In this document: in pieces, positions 44,550 through 53,413 of the stretch
Numbering within the stretch: position 1 is the first letter of the stretch
Layout of the letters: each line of letters starts with the position of its first letter
From: an uncultured Candidatus Melainabacteria bacterium
GTDB taxonomy: Bacteria; Cyanobacteriota; Vampirovibrionia; Gastranaerophilales; Gastranaerophilaceae
Direction of reading: 5' to 3'
Assembly: GCA_934728585.1 (NCBI GenBank)
Contig: CAKVDZ010000002.1
Coordinates: forward strand, 1-64,000
DNA: 64,000 nucleotides
Program-made: the position numbers and the translations under genes
The notes under the pieces: model-generated
What the model was told of the DNA's origin: nothing
Databases searched by the model: none
What the model saw: the letters and a program-made list of their open reading frames with translations, nothing else

Positions 44550-45815
44550 CTAAATTTCAGGTAAATCACCTTTTACAGATGCAATAACGTCGCAACCTAA
44601 GTTAAATGCTTTGTGCAAAGCTCTAAGCGCATCGTTTGCGACATCTGCATCAACAAGACAGCTAATTTTAACCTCACTTGTTGAAATCATTTTAATATTT
44701 ATATTCAAGCTTGCCAATGTATCAAACATTGTAGCAGCAACCCCAGGTCTATCAACCATACCAGCACCAACAATTGAAACTTTTGCAATATTTTCATCAA
44801 CATGAATTTTGTCCATGTTAATGGTATTACCTAATCTTTCAAACAATTCCATAGCTCTAGGTAAGTCTGATTTATTAATTGTAAAAGCAATATCATTAGT
44901 ATTATTATGCAACCTTGCATAAGATTGAATAATTGTATCAACAGAAATATGTTCATCAGATAAAGTTGTAAACACTTTTGCAGCAACACCTGGTTCATCA
45001 GGAACGTCACATATTACGATTCTAACTTTTGACATATCTACAGCTACACCTGTAACTGGTCTGCATAATTCCATATCATTAACTTCCTTTATAAGTGTAC
45101 CCATATTATCAAGATTGAAACTACTTCTAACCCTTATTGGCATATTAAATTGTTTAGCAGTTTCAACTGAACGTGGGTGTAAAACATTTGCACCAACACT
45201 TGCCAATTCTAACATTTCATCATAAGTTACAACGTCTAATTTTGAAGCGTTTGGAACAATTCTTGGGTCTGTTGTATAAACGCCCTCAACATCTGTATAA
45301 ATATCACATCTTTCGGCATTCAAAGCAGCTGCAACTGCAACGGCAGAAGTATCTGAGCCACCTCTACCTAGTGTTGTGATTTCTCCATCAGGAGTTACAC
45401 CTTGAAAACCAGCAACAACTATTATCTTACCCTCATCAAGGTATTTTCTTAACTTATCAGTTTTTATATCTATAATTCTGGCTTTATTATGAATGTTTTC
45501 AGTAATGATACCAATTTGCATCGCATTCATACTAACTGCATCATATCCCTGAGCTTGAATAGCCATTGATAGCAACGCAATTGACACACCCTCACCTGTT
45601 GATAAAAGCATATCCAACTCTCTTGATGATGGCACATCGCTAATATCTTTTGCCATTTTCATCAAATAATCAGTTGTATGCCCCATCGCAGATACAACGA
45701 CAACAACGTCATTACCTAATTTTTTTTCGCGAATGACACAATTTGCTACATTTTTTATTTTATCTGTATCAGCGACTGAAGTTCCGCCGAATTTTTGTAC
45801 TACAATATTTTTCAT
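44550..45815 (-). CDS. lysC: Aspartate kinase
   Basis: First enzyme of the lysine, threonine and methionine branch. The 421-residue protein begins MKNIVVQKFGGTSVAD, has STGEGVSIALLSMAIQ and the conserved GRGGSDTSAVAVAAALNA, and ends with two ACT domains (from about 265) for feedback control. The ATG at 45815 is preferred over an in-frame TTG at 45833, though only weak ribosome-site matches are seen. TATAAT lies about 25 bases upstream, so it may have its own promoter within the minus-strand run. Confidence 0.96.
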   Translation of the reverse strand: MKNIVVQKFGGTSVADTDKIKNVANCVIREKKLGNDVVVVVSAMGHTTDYLMKMAKDISDVPSSRELDMLLSTGEGVSIALLSMAIQAQGYDAVSMNAMQIGIITENIHNKARIIDIKTDKLRKYLDEGKIIVVAGFQGVTPDGEITTLGRGGSDTSAVAVAAALNAERCDIYTDVEGVYTTDPRIVPNASKLDVVTYDEMLELASVGANVLHPRSVETAKQFNMPIRVRSSFNLDNMGTLIKEVNDMELCRPVTGVAVDMSKVRIVICDVPDEPGVAAKVFTTLSDEHISVDTIIQSYARLHNNTNDIAFTINKSDLPRAMELFERLGNTINMDKIHVDENIAKVSIVGAGMVDRPGVAATMFDTLASLNINIKMISTSEVKISCLVDADVANDALRALHKAFNLGCDVIASVKGDLPEI

Positions 45816-45876
45816 TTTTTCGCCATTGAACAATTTTATTATATAATAAATGTTTTCTTTAGCAAGTGAAATTAAA

Positions 45877-46350
45877 CTAACTTAGTATACAATCAGCAAC
45901 TTCTCTAAATGCTCCGTCACCGCCACAATTTTCAGTAATTTGAATACCGTCAATTTCTTTTATTTTTTTATTTGCATTAGGAACTGTAATTTTTGTTTGG
46001 ACAAATTCTAAGCATAATTTGTCGTTAACATCATCGCCAATATACAAAATTTCGTCTAAATTCAAATTATTGCGAGAAATTATTTCCTTTAAGACCGTTA
46101 ATTTATCTCTTATATCCATATGTATTTCTTTCAAATTGAATTTTTCAGCCAACAACTCAATAACTGGATTATTTTCACCAGAAATAAATCCAACCTGATA
46201 ACCATTTTTTACTAATAATGAAACACCCATAATGTCTTTAAAACTAACTTTTCTAGAAATAGATTTATCAGCATTAATTATTACAGAATTATCCGTAAAA
46301 ATTCCATCAAAATCTGAAATAATCATTTTTATAGTTTGTGGGATATTCAT
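45877..46350 (-). CDS. KdsC-like HAD phosphatase (nonulosonate-9-P type)
   Basis: A 157-residue HAD phosphatase of the short KdsC class without cap domain. It has the nucleophile motif IISDFDGIFTD (10-20), FISGENN, a lysine in DIRDKL, and IGDDVND. KdsC members dephosphorylate Kdo-8-P, N-acylneuraminate-9-P or KDN-9-P. Lying three bases after a NeuB-like synthase, it most likely removes phosphate from a nonulosonate-9-phosphate. The exact sugar cannot be told from sequence. Confidence 0.8.
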   Translation of the reverse strand: MNIPQTIKMIISDFDGIFTDNSVIINADKSISRKVSFKDIMGVSLLVKNGYQVGFISGENNPVIELLAEKFNLKEIHMDIRDKLTVLKEIISRNNLNLDEILYIGDDVNDKLCLEFVQTKITVPNANKKIKEIDGIQITENCGGDGAFREVADCILS

Positions 46351-46353
46351 AGA

Positions 46354-47226
46354 TTATACCCTTCTTAGTTTTTTTATAATAGGTAATTCGCTATCATACA
46401 CTTTTTTTACACCGTCGCCTAAAATATCGTTCATTTGTCTTATATCCCTAACGACTCTAAATATACCACTACGTTCCAAGCTTGCTGCTTGGTCAGACCC
46501 CCACAAGGTTCTATCTGTTGTAATATGACGTTCTACAGCATTAGCACCCAACATTACAGATAAAATTGTAGGTAAAATACCTTTTTCGTGACCAGAGAAC
46601 CCTATTGGACAGTTAAACATTTCCCTCAATGTTGTTATAACTCTTAAGTTAATTTCGTTATTAACAGTTGGATAAGTTGAGGTGCAGTGGTACAAAATTA
46701 AATTCTCTTCACCCAAAACATCTACTGCGTGCTTGATTTGTTCCATTGTACTCATGCCAGTAGCCAAGAAGATTGGTTTACCTGTTTTTCTAGTATATTT
46801 CAATAAATTATCATCTGTAAGTGACGCAGATGCAATTTTGTAGCAAGGAGGATTAAATTGTTCAATAAAATCTACAGAATCCTCGTCCCAACAAGAAGCG
46901 TACCAAATTATGCCTTTTCTCTTACAGTATTCATCAATTTCTTTATATTGCTCAAAACCGAATTCCAAACCACGTTTTAAGTCACCATTTGTTGAGCCAA
47001 AAACACTTTCGCGCTCTTTTTCTAATTCTTCTTTTGAATAAACTACATCAACCGTTCTTTTTTGAAATTTTACAGCATCACAGCCTGTTTCAACAGCCAA
47101 ATCTATTAAATTTTTAGCTTGTGAAACACTACCGTTGTGGTTTATACCTATTTCAGCAGTAATAAAACAAGGAGAATTATCCCCAATAATTTTATTTGCT
47201 ATCTTTACTGATTTTCTCATTCTCAT
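46354..47226 (-). CDS. NeuB-family nonulosonate synthase, lacking SAF domain
   Basis: A 290-residue TIM-barrel condensing enzyme that joins PEP to a hexose or N-acetylhexosamine to make a nine-carbon sugar acid. Conserved blocks are FITAEIGINHNG, DAVKFQKR, FLATGMSTM, YPTVNNEINLR, and VERHITTDRT then GSDQAASLE. The C-terminal antifreeze-like SAF domain of classical NeuB is absent, as in KDN-9-phosphate synthases of Bacteroides (BT1714). A KdsC-like phosphatase follows, and fliO precedes by eight bases. The start may be 47226 or 47220. Confidence 0.83.
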   Translation of the reverse strand: MRMRKSVKIANKIIGDNSPCFITAEIGINHNGSVSQAKNLIDLAVETGCDAVKFQKRTVDVVYSKEELEKERESVFGSTNGDLKRGLEFGFEQYKEIDEYCKRKGIIWYASCWDEDSVDFIEQFNPPCYKIASASLTDDNLLKYTRKTGKPIFLATGMSTMEQIKHAVDVLGEENLILYHCTSTYPTVNNEINLRVITTLREMFNCPIGFSGHEKGILPTILSVMLGANAVERHITTDRTLWGSDQAASLERSGIFRVVRDIRQMNDILGDGVKKVYDSELPIIKKLRRV

Positions 47227-47234
47227 ACCTAAAG

Positions 47235-47831
47235 TTAATCTAAATATTTTTTATATAACCCAAATTCCTCTGTATTATATTGAGGATTTACATTTTCGTC
47301 TTCTTGTGGAATGTTGTTTTCTATCTGAATATCTTCATAAGCATCTTTATCTTTTGTATATAATTTATCTAGAGGCAATTGACTAGATAATTCTTTTTTT
47401 AACATTCCTACTTCTTCTACTTCGGATTCTCTTTTTAATTTTTCAGTATTTTCACTCAAATCTTTAATCAAGTTAATAGAGTCGTTTGTAACCCCAATCA
47501 ACATTTTTTTACCGCCTAACTCAATAACATGCAATGATTTATTATTACCAATTTGAGTTGTTGAGCGAATAATTATTTTTGAATCGTCAACATCTTTATA
47601 TTGTTTTTTAATTGTTTTATAACCAATAACATTAAGTTTTGCATAAATGATACCAGTAATGTATATTAATATAATTACAACACCTAAAGCAATCAAAACT
47701 GATATGTAATTGCTTTCTGTTGAACGTTTTAGCGCATACTTGATATTTGAAGTAAGACTCTCATCTGCAAAAACAGGTTGAGCCAATAACATCAAATTTA
47801 AAATTAACGCACTTGTTATTCCTTTTTTCAT
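47235..47831 (-). CDS. fliO: FliO-like flagellar export protein
   Basis: A 198-residue protein with a signal-like segment (1-22), a membrane helix at about 44-66 (VLIALGVVIILIYITGIIYA) and a cytoplasmic domain with SLHVIELGGKKMLIGVTNDSINLI, the FliO/MopB signature. FliO aids assembly of FliPQR, the flagellar export gate. The C-terminal tail is Glu/Asp-rich and low in complexity. AGAGG precedes the ATG. fliP and fliQ are not adjacent. Confidence 0.82.
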   Translation of the reverse strand: MKKGITSALILNLMLLAQPVFADESLTSNIKYALKRSTESNYISVLIALGVVIILIYITGIIYAKLNVIGYKTIKKQYKDVDDSKIIIRSTTQIGNNKSLHVIELGGKKMLIGVTNDSINLIKDLSENTEKLKRESEVEEVGMLKKELSSQLPLDKLYTKDKDAYEDIQIENNIPQEDENVNPQYNTEEFGLYKKYLD

Positions 47832-47910
47832 ATAAACCTCTTGAAAATTTTATTGAATTTATAGCACTAATATAGTAACATAAAATAAAAAAATAAAAAG
47901 GTTTAGTAAA

Positions 47911-49203
47911 ATGCTTTGGTATGCGATAAATTTATTCATCATATTCATTTTTCTTATGCTACTTTTGATTTCAAGAGAAGCAACAAAGAGATGGTCGAAA
48001 ATGAACGACTATTTAGGCGTTGTAAACGACACCCTAAATTCTGTTAAATATGGTGACTTAAGCAAAAAGATTAAAACAATAAATCCAGAATCATACGAAA
48101 GCTTAAACGACAGTATTAATACACTTATTGATACATTAAAAGAAAAAGAAAAAGCCGTAACTCAACAACAAACAGAACTTATCCACCAAAATAAGTTTTT
48201 AGAAGCTATTCTTAACTCTTTATCAGATGGCCTTGTAATTATTGATGACAAACATAAGATTTTAAGAGCGACTCCAAAAATTTCACAATGGTTTGACTTA
48301 AAAGGTAAGGATATTTTAAGAAAGAATATTCTTGATTACGTGACTATCTCTGACGAAACACCTATTGAAAAACTGGAAAATACGGAAGTTTACATTAAAG
48401 GATATTCAGAGGACGTATTTGAGGCTACAACAATGAAACTTCAACTTGAAGATAGAAAAAAAAGATACGTTGTTATCATAAAAAACATCACCAACCAAAA
48501 AGAAATGGACAGATTAAAAGAAGATTTTGTGGCTACACTTACTCACGATTTGAAAGTGCCAATTATTGCAGAATCAAATATTTTGGACTTTTTACTAGAA
48601 GAAAAATTTGGACCAATCACAAACAAACAACAAGAAGCCATAAAAAATATTCAAGTTTCTAACCAAGAGCTTATTGAACTAGTTCAAATATTATTGGAAA
48701 CATATAAGGTTAAAGACACTGGCGCGGTTTTGTATTTTGAAGAATTTGAAATCAATCCATTCTTAAAAGATATCGTTCAAGAAATGACTCCAATTGCAGA
48801 AAAAAGCGATATTAAGATAAAATATAAAGAATACGAAAATATAATAATTAATGCGGATAAATTACAGCTAAAACGTGTTATCAAAAATTTGATTCAAAAT
48901 GCGATTTCGCACAGCGAATCTAGTAAAAATATTGATATTAATGTTGTCAAAACTAAAGATGAAATCTGCATTTCAATAAAAGACTACGGAAAAGGAATTT
49001 CTAAAGAAGATTTAGAAATGGTATTTAAAAAATATTATTCAACAGCAAAACGATTTCGCAAGATTGGTACAGGTTTAGGACTATATTTGGCACAACAAAT
49101 TGTAAAATCGCATGGTGGTGAAATAACAGTTCAAAGCGAAGACGGCAAATACACAGAATTTTCAATACATTTGCCACAACAAATAAAACTTGAACAGATA
49201 TAA
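47911..49203 (+). CDS. Sensor histidine kinase with PAS domain
   Basis: A 430-residue kinase with one N-terminal membrane helix (2-21) and no evident periplasmic sensor domain. A linker with a HAMP-like character (about 25-80) leads to a PAS domain (about 95-195), then HisKA with the phospho-acceptor H212 in FVATLTHDLKVP, and a HATPase domain with NLIQNAISHS, IKDYGKGI and GTGLGLYLA. No response regulator gene is adjacent, so it is an orphan kinase with unknown partner. The signal is probably cytoplasmic or membrane-related. Confidence 0.9.
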   Translation: MLWYAINLFIIFIFLMLLLISREATKRWSKMNDYLGVVNDTLNSVKYGDLSKKIKTINPESYESLNDSINTLIDTLKEKEKAVTQQQTELIHQNKFLEAILNSLSDGLVIIDDKHKILRATPKISQWFDLKGKDILRKNILDYVTISDETPIEKLENTEVYIKGYSEDVFEATTMKLQLEDRKKRYVVIIKNITNQKEMDRLKEDFVATLTHDLKVPIIAESNILDFLLEEKFGPITNKQQEAIKNIQVSNQELIELVQILLETYKVKDTGAVLYFEEFEINPFLKDIVQEMTPIAEKSDIKIKYKEYENIIINADKLQLKRVIKNLIQNAISHSESSKNIDINVVKTKDEICISIKDYGKGISKEDLEMVFKKYYSTAKRFRKIGTGLGLYLAQQIVKSHGGEITVQSEDGKYTEFSIHLPQQIKLEQI

Positions 49204-49211
49204 TTTTGTAG

Positions 49212-49217
49212 TATAAT
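49212..49217 (+). promoter_or_regulatory. -10 element of a probably leaderless transcript
   Basis: TATAAT within ATTTTGTAGTATAAT ends nine bases before the ATG at 49227. No ribosome site is visible. The block is almost identical to that before mlaE. Confidence 0.5.
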
Positions 49218-49226
49218 GAACTTGTT

Positions 49227-49913
49227 ATGGTAGATATTGATAAACCCAAAGAGGTAAGTTTCGTATCAGAACTTGTATACAGATTATTTAGAGTTCTTGA
49301 AGCTATGATAGAAATTCGAAATGTGAACTATCCAAAGCTAGAAGAAAAAGTTATTTTTGCAATGTGGCATTCTGACCAATGCAGCTTGCACGGAATACCT
49401 TTTGAAAAGAGAAAGAATGTTAATATTTTAATCAGTAAATCAGGCGATGGAGAAGTAATTGCCAGAGTAGTTCAACGTTGGGGCTTTAGTACTGTTAGAG
49501 GTTCTAAAGACATCGGCGAACGTAAAAAAGGTGGCGTTCGTGCAACAATGGAAATGATTGAAAAAGTTAACGAGGGACAAAACGTTGCAATTATGGTTGA
49601 CGGTCCAGCAGGTCCATTACACGAAATCAAAAACGGTGTAATAAAAGTTGCAAAACACACTGGCGGAGCTATTATTCCTATGGTTTGGTACTCACCTAAC
49701 AAGTCCTTAGTAAAACTTCCAACTTGGGATAAATTTGAAATTCCATTAGGATTTACTAAGCTTGTAAACCTTTATGGTGAGCCAATTTACGTACCAGAAA
49801 ATTCGACTCCAGAAGAAGATAAAGCCATAAAAGAAAAATTAAAACAGGCATTGTTTGAGCTAGAAAAACAAGCACCTGAAGCATTCAAAGAGGCATACAA
49901 AAAGAAAAAATGA
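49227..49913 (+). CDS. DUF374 lysophospholipid/lipid A-type acyltransferase
   Basis: A 228-residue protein of the DUF374 acyltransferase family, some members of which (LpxJ of Helicobacter and Campylobacter) add secondary acyl chains to lipid A. The acceptor motif is seen as FAMWHSDQ (the H-x4-D-like site), with later VRGSKDIGERKKGG and IMVDGPAGP. It may act on lipid A or on lysophospholipids at the inner membrane. Its stop overlaps the start of the nitrilase gene by four bases. Confidence 0.82.
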   Translation: MVDIDKPKEVSFVSELVYRLFRVLEAMIEIRNVNYPKLEEKVIFAMWHSDQCSLHGIPFEKRKNVNILISKSGDGEVIARVVQRWGFSTVRGSKDIGERKKGGVRATMEMIEKVNEGQNVAIMVDGPAGPLHEIKNGVIKVAKHTGGAIIPMVWYSPNKSLVKLPTWDKFEIPLGFTKLVNLYGEPIYVPENSTPEEDKAIKEKLKQALFELEKQAPEAFKEAYKKKK

Positions 49914-50722
49914 AAAAAAGTTTAAACGTGATGGCAGTTCAAATGTCGTCCGTACTTGGGGATAAATCAAAAAACATTGAAAAAATTCAAACTTTAATAA
50001 GCAATAGCGTCAAATCAGACACAGATGTTATATTTTTGCCAGAAGTTTGGACTGTTGGTTGGGCTTGCAAATATTTTAAAGAATCAGCCGAAGACATCAG
50101 CGATAGCAACGTTATCAACGTATTATCTGAACTAGCAAAAAAACACAAGGTAAATATCATTGGTGGAAGTTTTATTTGTAAAAAGGGCGAAAAACTATAC
50201 AACACTTGCCCTGTAATAAATAGACAAGGTGAACTTGTTGCAACTTACGATAAATGTCACTTGTTTTCATACTATGGAGATAACGAGGGAGCTTATATCA
50301 CAGAGGGTTCAAATCCTGTACTCGTAAATATAGACGGCGTTAGAATAGGTTTGACAATCTGTTATGATATCAGATTTCCAGAACTTTATAGAGCATATAC
50401 TCTTAAAGGCGTAGATTTAATGGTAAACATGGCGGCCTGGGGCTCAAAAAAAGAAATTCCATGGGTTACTATGACACATTCAAGAGCGGTTGAAAACCAA
50501 TGTTATTTTGTAGCTCTAACTCAATCAGGCGCTATCGAAAACGGCGAGTTTAACCTTGGAAAATCAACTATAATCGATTACAAAGGTGATAACTTAGCTG
50601 AAATCACGTCTGGAGAGGGCGCAATTTTTGCGACAATAGATTTTGAAGAACAAAATGCTTTTAGAGCTAAATGCACAGTACTAAAAGATATTCACGAACA
50701 ATATCAAGTTAAGGAGTTTTAA
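49910..50722 (+). CDS. Nitrilase-superfamily amidohydrolase
   Basis: A 270-residue carbon-nitrogen hydrolase with the catalytic triad visible: Glu45 in FLPEVW, Lys115 in YDKCHLF, and Cys151 in TICYDIRFPEL. The pattern is closest to omega-amidase/Nit2-type enzymes, which hydrolyse alpha-ketoglutaramate or deaminated metabolites, but the substrate cannot be fixed from sequence. It overlaps the upstream acyltransferase gene and is followed by dacB after two bases, so it is operonic. Confidence 0.85.
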   Translation: MKKSLNVMAVQMSSVLGDKSKNIEKIQTLISNSVKSDTDVIFLPEVWTVGWACKYFKESAEDISDSNVINVLSELAKKHKVNIIGGSFICKKGEKLYNTCPVINRQGELVATYDKCHLFSYYGDNEGAYITEGSNPVLVNIDGVRIGLTICYDIRFPELYRAYTLKGVDLMVNMAAWGSKKEIPWVTMTHSRAVENQCYFVALTQSGAIENGEFNLGKSTIIDYKGDNLAEITSGEGAIFATIDFEEQNAFRAKCTVLKDIHEQYQVKEF

Positions 50723-50724
50723 AT

Positions 50725-52083
50725 ATGAAAAAAATATTACTCTCATTTTTGACAATATTATTAATTTCACAAATCGCATACGCAAAAGAAAATTTAGGAC
50801 TTTTCGATAAATCTATAAGAAAATCAGGAATACCGAAAGGTAGCATTTCTATTTCTGTTAGAGATTTAGAAACTGGTAAAATTGTAAAAGAGTTAAACGC
50901 AAAAACTCAAGTTTCACCAGCATCAACTCAAAAAGTTTTAACAGTTTTGCCATCTCTAAATACTTTGGGCGAGAATTACCAATTTGCAACAAGACTATAT
51001 AAAGCTAAAAATGGTGATTATTACCTAGTTCTAGGAGCAGACCCATATTTAACAACAAAAGATTTGAAAAATTTACTTTCATACATAAAATTAGAAAAAT
51101 GGGGTGAATTAAAAAATTTATACATTGATGATTCCATTTTAGATAACAAAACTTGGGGCGAAGGCTGGCAATGGGACGATGATTTAAACACACTTATGCC
51201 AAAATTCGGTTCATATAATATCGACGGAAATCTTTATACAGTTGTAGTAAAACCAACTAAAATTAACTATCCAGCAGATATTTTCACAGATGTATTCTAC
51301 CCAACAACTTTTATAAACAAAACAAAAACAACTGCAAGTTCAACAAATATCAAACTTGAACGAGAAAACTATATTTCACCAGACGCTTTAACTGTAGATG
51401 GGGAAGTTGCAGAAGTAACAAAGGTAAAAGTTCCAGTAAACTACATTAAAAGATATTTTATTTTAAGACTTGATGATGCTCTTAGAGCAAATAAAATAAG
51501 CTACTATGGCAAATACCCAACGGGAAAACTTCCTGCGAATTCAACATTAATTGCGCAAATTTCACACCCTACGAGCTTGGCGGTTAATGATGCGCTAAAA
51601 AATAGTAATAACCTAGTTGCAGAAACAATTTTTAAAGTAGCTGGCGGGAAATACACTAATAGCACAGGTACACAAGCTTCTGCTATGGCTATGTTCAATA
51701 ATTATTGCGCCAATACGCATTTAGATTGCACAAATATTCGTCTTACTGACGGTAGCGGTGTTTCTAAAAATAACCTTGTGACGGCTGATTTTATGAGCCA
51801 ATACTTATATGTAACTCAAAATAAATTAGGCTACGAAAAAACTAAACACTTGCTTGCCACTCCAACAGAGGGAACTCTTAAAACAAGAATGTTTTACCTA
51901 AAAGATAAATTGTACGCAAAAACAGGAACACTTTCAAATATCAGCGGTATTACTGGCTACATCGACGCGAAAAGTGGCAAATCTTATGCTTTTGCAATTT
52001 ATATAACAAGCGGTAATTCAAGTGAAGCATCAAAAAAAATGCTTGAAGAATTTCTAATCAGAGAAGCATATAACAATCTATAA
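50725..52083 (+). CDS. dacB: D-alanyl-D-alanine carboxypeptidase, PBP4 (S13)
   Basis: Periplasmic penicillin-binding protein that trims or cleaves peptidoglycan peptides. The 452-residue protein has a signal peptide (1-20), the serine nucleophile motif STQK at 67-70, SNN in the middle (NSNNLVAETIF) and KTG near the end (YAKTGTLSNISG), in the S13 order with a large inserted domain. AAGGAG precedes the ATG. It is last in the acyltransferase-nitrilase-dacB run. Confidence 0.93.
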   Translation: MKKILLSFLTILLISQIAYAKENLGLFDKSIRKSGIPKGSISISVRDLETGKIVKELNAKTQVSPASTQKVLTVLPSLNTLGENYQFATRLYKAKNGDYYLVLGADPYLTTKDLKNLLSYIKLEKWGELKNLYIDDSILDNKTWGEGWQWDDDLNTLMPKFGSYNIDGNLYTVVVKPTKINYPADIFTDVFYPTTFINKTKTTASSTNIKLERENYISPDALTVDGEVAEVTKVKVPVNYIKRYFILRLDDALRANKISYYGKYPTGKLPANSTLIAQISHPTSLAVNDALKNSNNLVAETIFKVAGGKYTNSTGTQASAMAMFNNYCANTHLDCTNIRLTDGSGVSKNNLVTADFMSQYLYVTQNKLGYEKTKHLLATPTEGTLKTRMFYLKDKLYAKTGTLSNISGITGYIDAKSGKSYAFAIYITSGNSSEASKKMLEEFLIREAYNNL

Positions 52084-52159
52084 ACTGATTTATTAACAAA
52101 AATTTACGTTACTTTTAAATGTGTTTAAGCTAGAATACTAGAATAAACGAGAGGAATTT

Positions 52160-52846
52160 ATGTTTAACGAAACGAAAACTCACGAAATTACTGTCGATAC
52201 AGTTATTTTAACAATCAAAAATAACGCACTACAAGTTCTTTTAATCAAACGTGAAAAGGAACCTTTTATCGGCAAATGGGCTATCCCTGGTGGTTATGTT
52301 CGTATGTCAGAAAACCTAGAACAAGCCGCTGTTCGTATTTTAAAAGAAAAAACAAACGTAGATAACGTATATCTAGAACAACTTTACACATTTGGCGACC
52401 CACTTCGTCACCCTGACGCACGTGTTATCACTTGTGTATATTTTGCTCTTGTTAGATATGAAGATGTAAAAGTTGTTGCGTCTGATGATGTAGCTTGGTA
52501 CCCAGTAGATGATATGCCAGCATTAGCATTCGACCACAAAGAAATTATTGACTACGCTCGCGATAGAACTCGTTTATCCTTGAGAACTTGCCCTGTTGCT
52601 TACCAATTATTAAAAGAAAAGTTTACTCTTACTGAAATGCAAAGAGTTTACGAAATTATTATGGGTAAACAGCTAGACAAACGTAATTTTAGAAAAAAAG
52701 TTCTTGGAACAGAAGGTCTTATTGAACTTGATGAATTTACAAAAGCTTCTTCTAAACGTCCAGCAAGACTTTATCAATACAAACAACTTTATACAGGTGC
52801 TTTAAAATCATTCTTTATTGCAAATAAAACGAAAGAGGAAATATAA
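52160..52846 (+). CDS. NrtR-like Nudix regulator
   Basis: A 228-residue protein with an N-terminal Nudix domain (about 8-140) and a C-terminal winged-helix (about 145-225, FTLTEMQRVYEIIMGKQLDKRNFRKK), the NrtR architecture. The Nudix box is degenerate: G-x5-E is kept (GYVRMSE) but the REUxEE core reads RILKEK, missing the first and last acidic residues, so hydrolysis is unlikely and ADP-ribose or related ligand sensing is more probable. GAGAGG precedes the ATG. Its targets are not in the window. Confidence 0.83.
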   Translation: MFNETKTHEITVDTVILTIKNNALQVLLIKREKEPFIGKWAIPGGYVRMSENLEQAAVRILKEKTNVDNVYLEQLYTFGDPLRHPDARVITCVYFALVRYEDVKVVASDDVAWYPVDDMPALAFDHKEIIDYARDRTRLSLRTCPVAYQLLKEKFTLTEMQRVYEIIMGKQLDKRNFRKKVLGTEGLIELDEFTKASSKRPARLYQYKQLYTGALKSFFIANKTKEEI

Positions 52847-53070
52847 TGTTATTAAGCTTAGTATGGATTACTCAAATTGTAACTTCAATTTTATTAATCG
52901 CATTAGTACTATTACACTCACCAAAAGGAGATGGCATCGCTGCAATAGGTGGAGCTTCTCAAATGTTTTCATCACAAAAAAGTGCTGAAGAAGGTTTAAA
53001 CAAGCTAACTTACATTGTATCAGCTATCTTTTTAGTTTGCACATTTTTATTAGGTTTCGGTCTAGTTTAA
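52846..53070 (+). CDS. secG: Preprotein translocase subunit SecG
   Basis: Small inner-membrane subunit of SecYEG, 74 residues with two membrane helices (about 3-24 and 52-73). Between them lies the conserved SPKGDGIAAIGGASQMFSS loop. Its start overlaps the stop of the NrtR-like gene (TAATG), suggesting coupled translation. Confidence 0.93.
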   Translation: MLLSLVWITQIVTSILLIALVLLHSPKGDGIAAIGGASQMFSSQKSAEEGLNKLTYIVSAIFLVCTFLLGFGLV

Positions 53071-53090
53071 TCCATTATAACTAGTTTACG

Positions 53091-53411
53091 ATGATGAAAA
53101 AAAGATGGTACGAAAAAAATCCAGATTTGACTGAATTAATCAATTTTATTCAGTCACTTGATGTTGAAAAACAAAATATTATAGCACAACATCTTTTGCA
53201 AATATTGATAAACGAATGTGGAATAGATTTAGATAAAGAAATCTCCGCAATTTCTACAAAAAATTATTCTTATAACCGCTGGTATGACAAAAATTATGAC
53301 ATTTCAACAGCCTTAGAATTATTGAAAAATTTATCTGAAGTAAAACAACAATTTGTAGTGAAAAGAATAGTTACAGAGATAATAATGTCTTATACAAAAG
53401 AGGAAATTTAG
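53091..53411 (+). CDS. Duplicated small helical protein, unknown function
   Basis: A 106-residue soluble protein made of two related halves. The first has RWYEKNPDLTELINFIQSLD and the second RWYDKNYDISTALELLKNLS, each followed by a helix with a QNIIAQHLLQIL or QQFVVKRIVTEI pattern. No family was recognised. It is followed two bases later by an SDR gene. GC-poor like its neighbours; no sign of transfer. Internal duplication is visible directly. Confidence 0.75.
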   Translation: MMKKRWYEKNPDLTELINFIQSLDVEKQNIIAQHLLQILINECGIDLDKEISAISTKNYSYNRWYDKNYDISTALELLKNLSEVKQQFVVKRIVTEIIMSYTKEEI

Positions 53412-53413
53412 GT

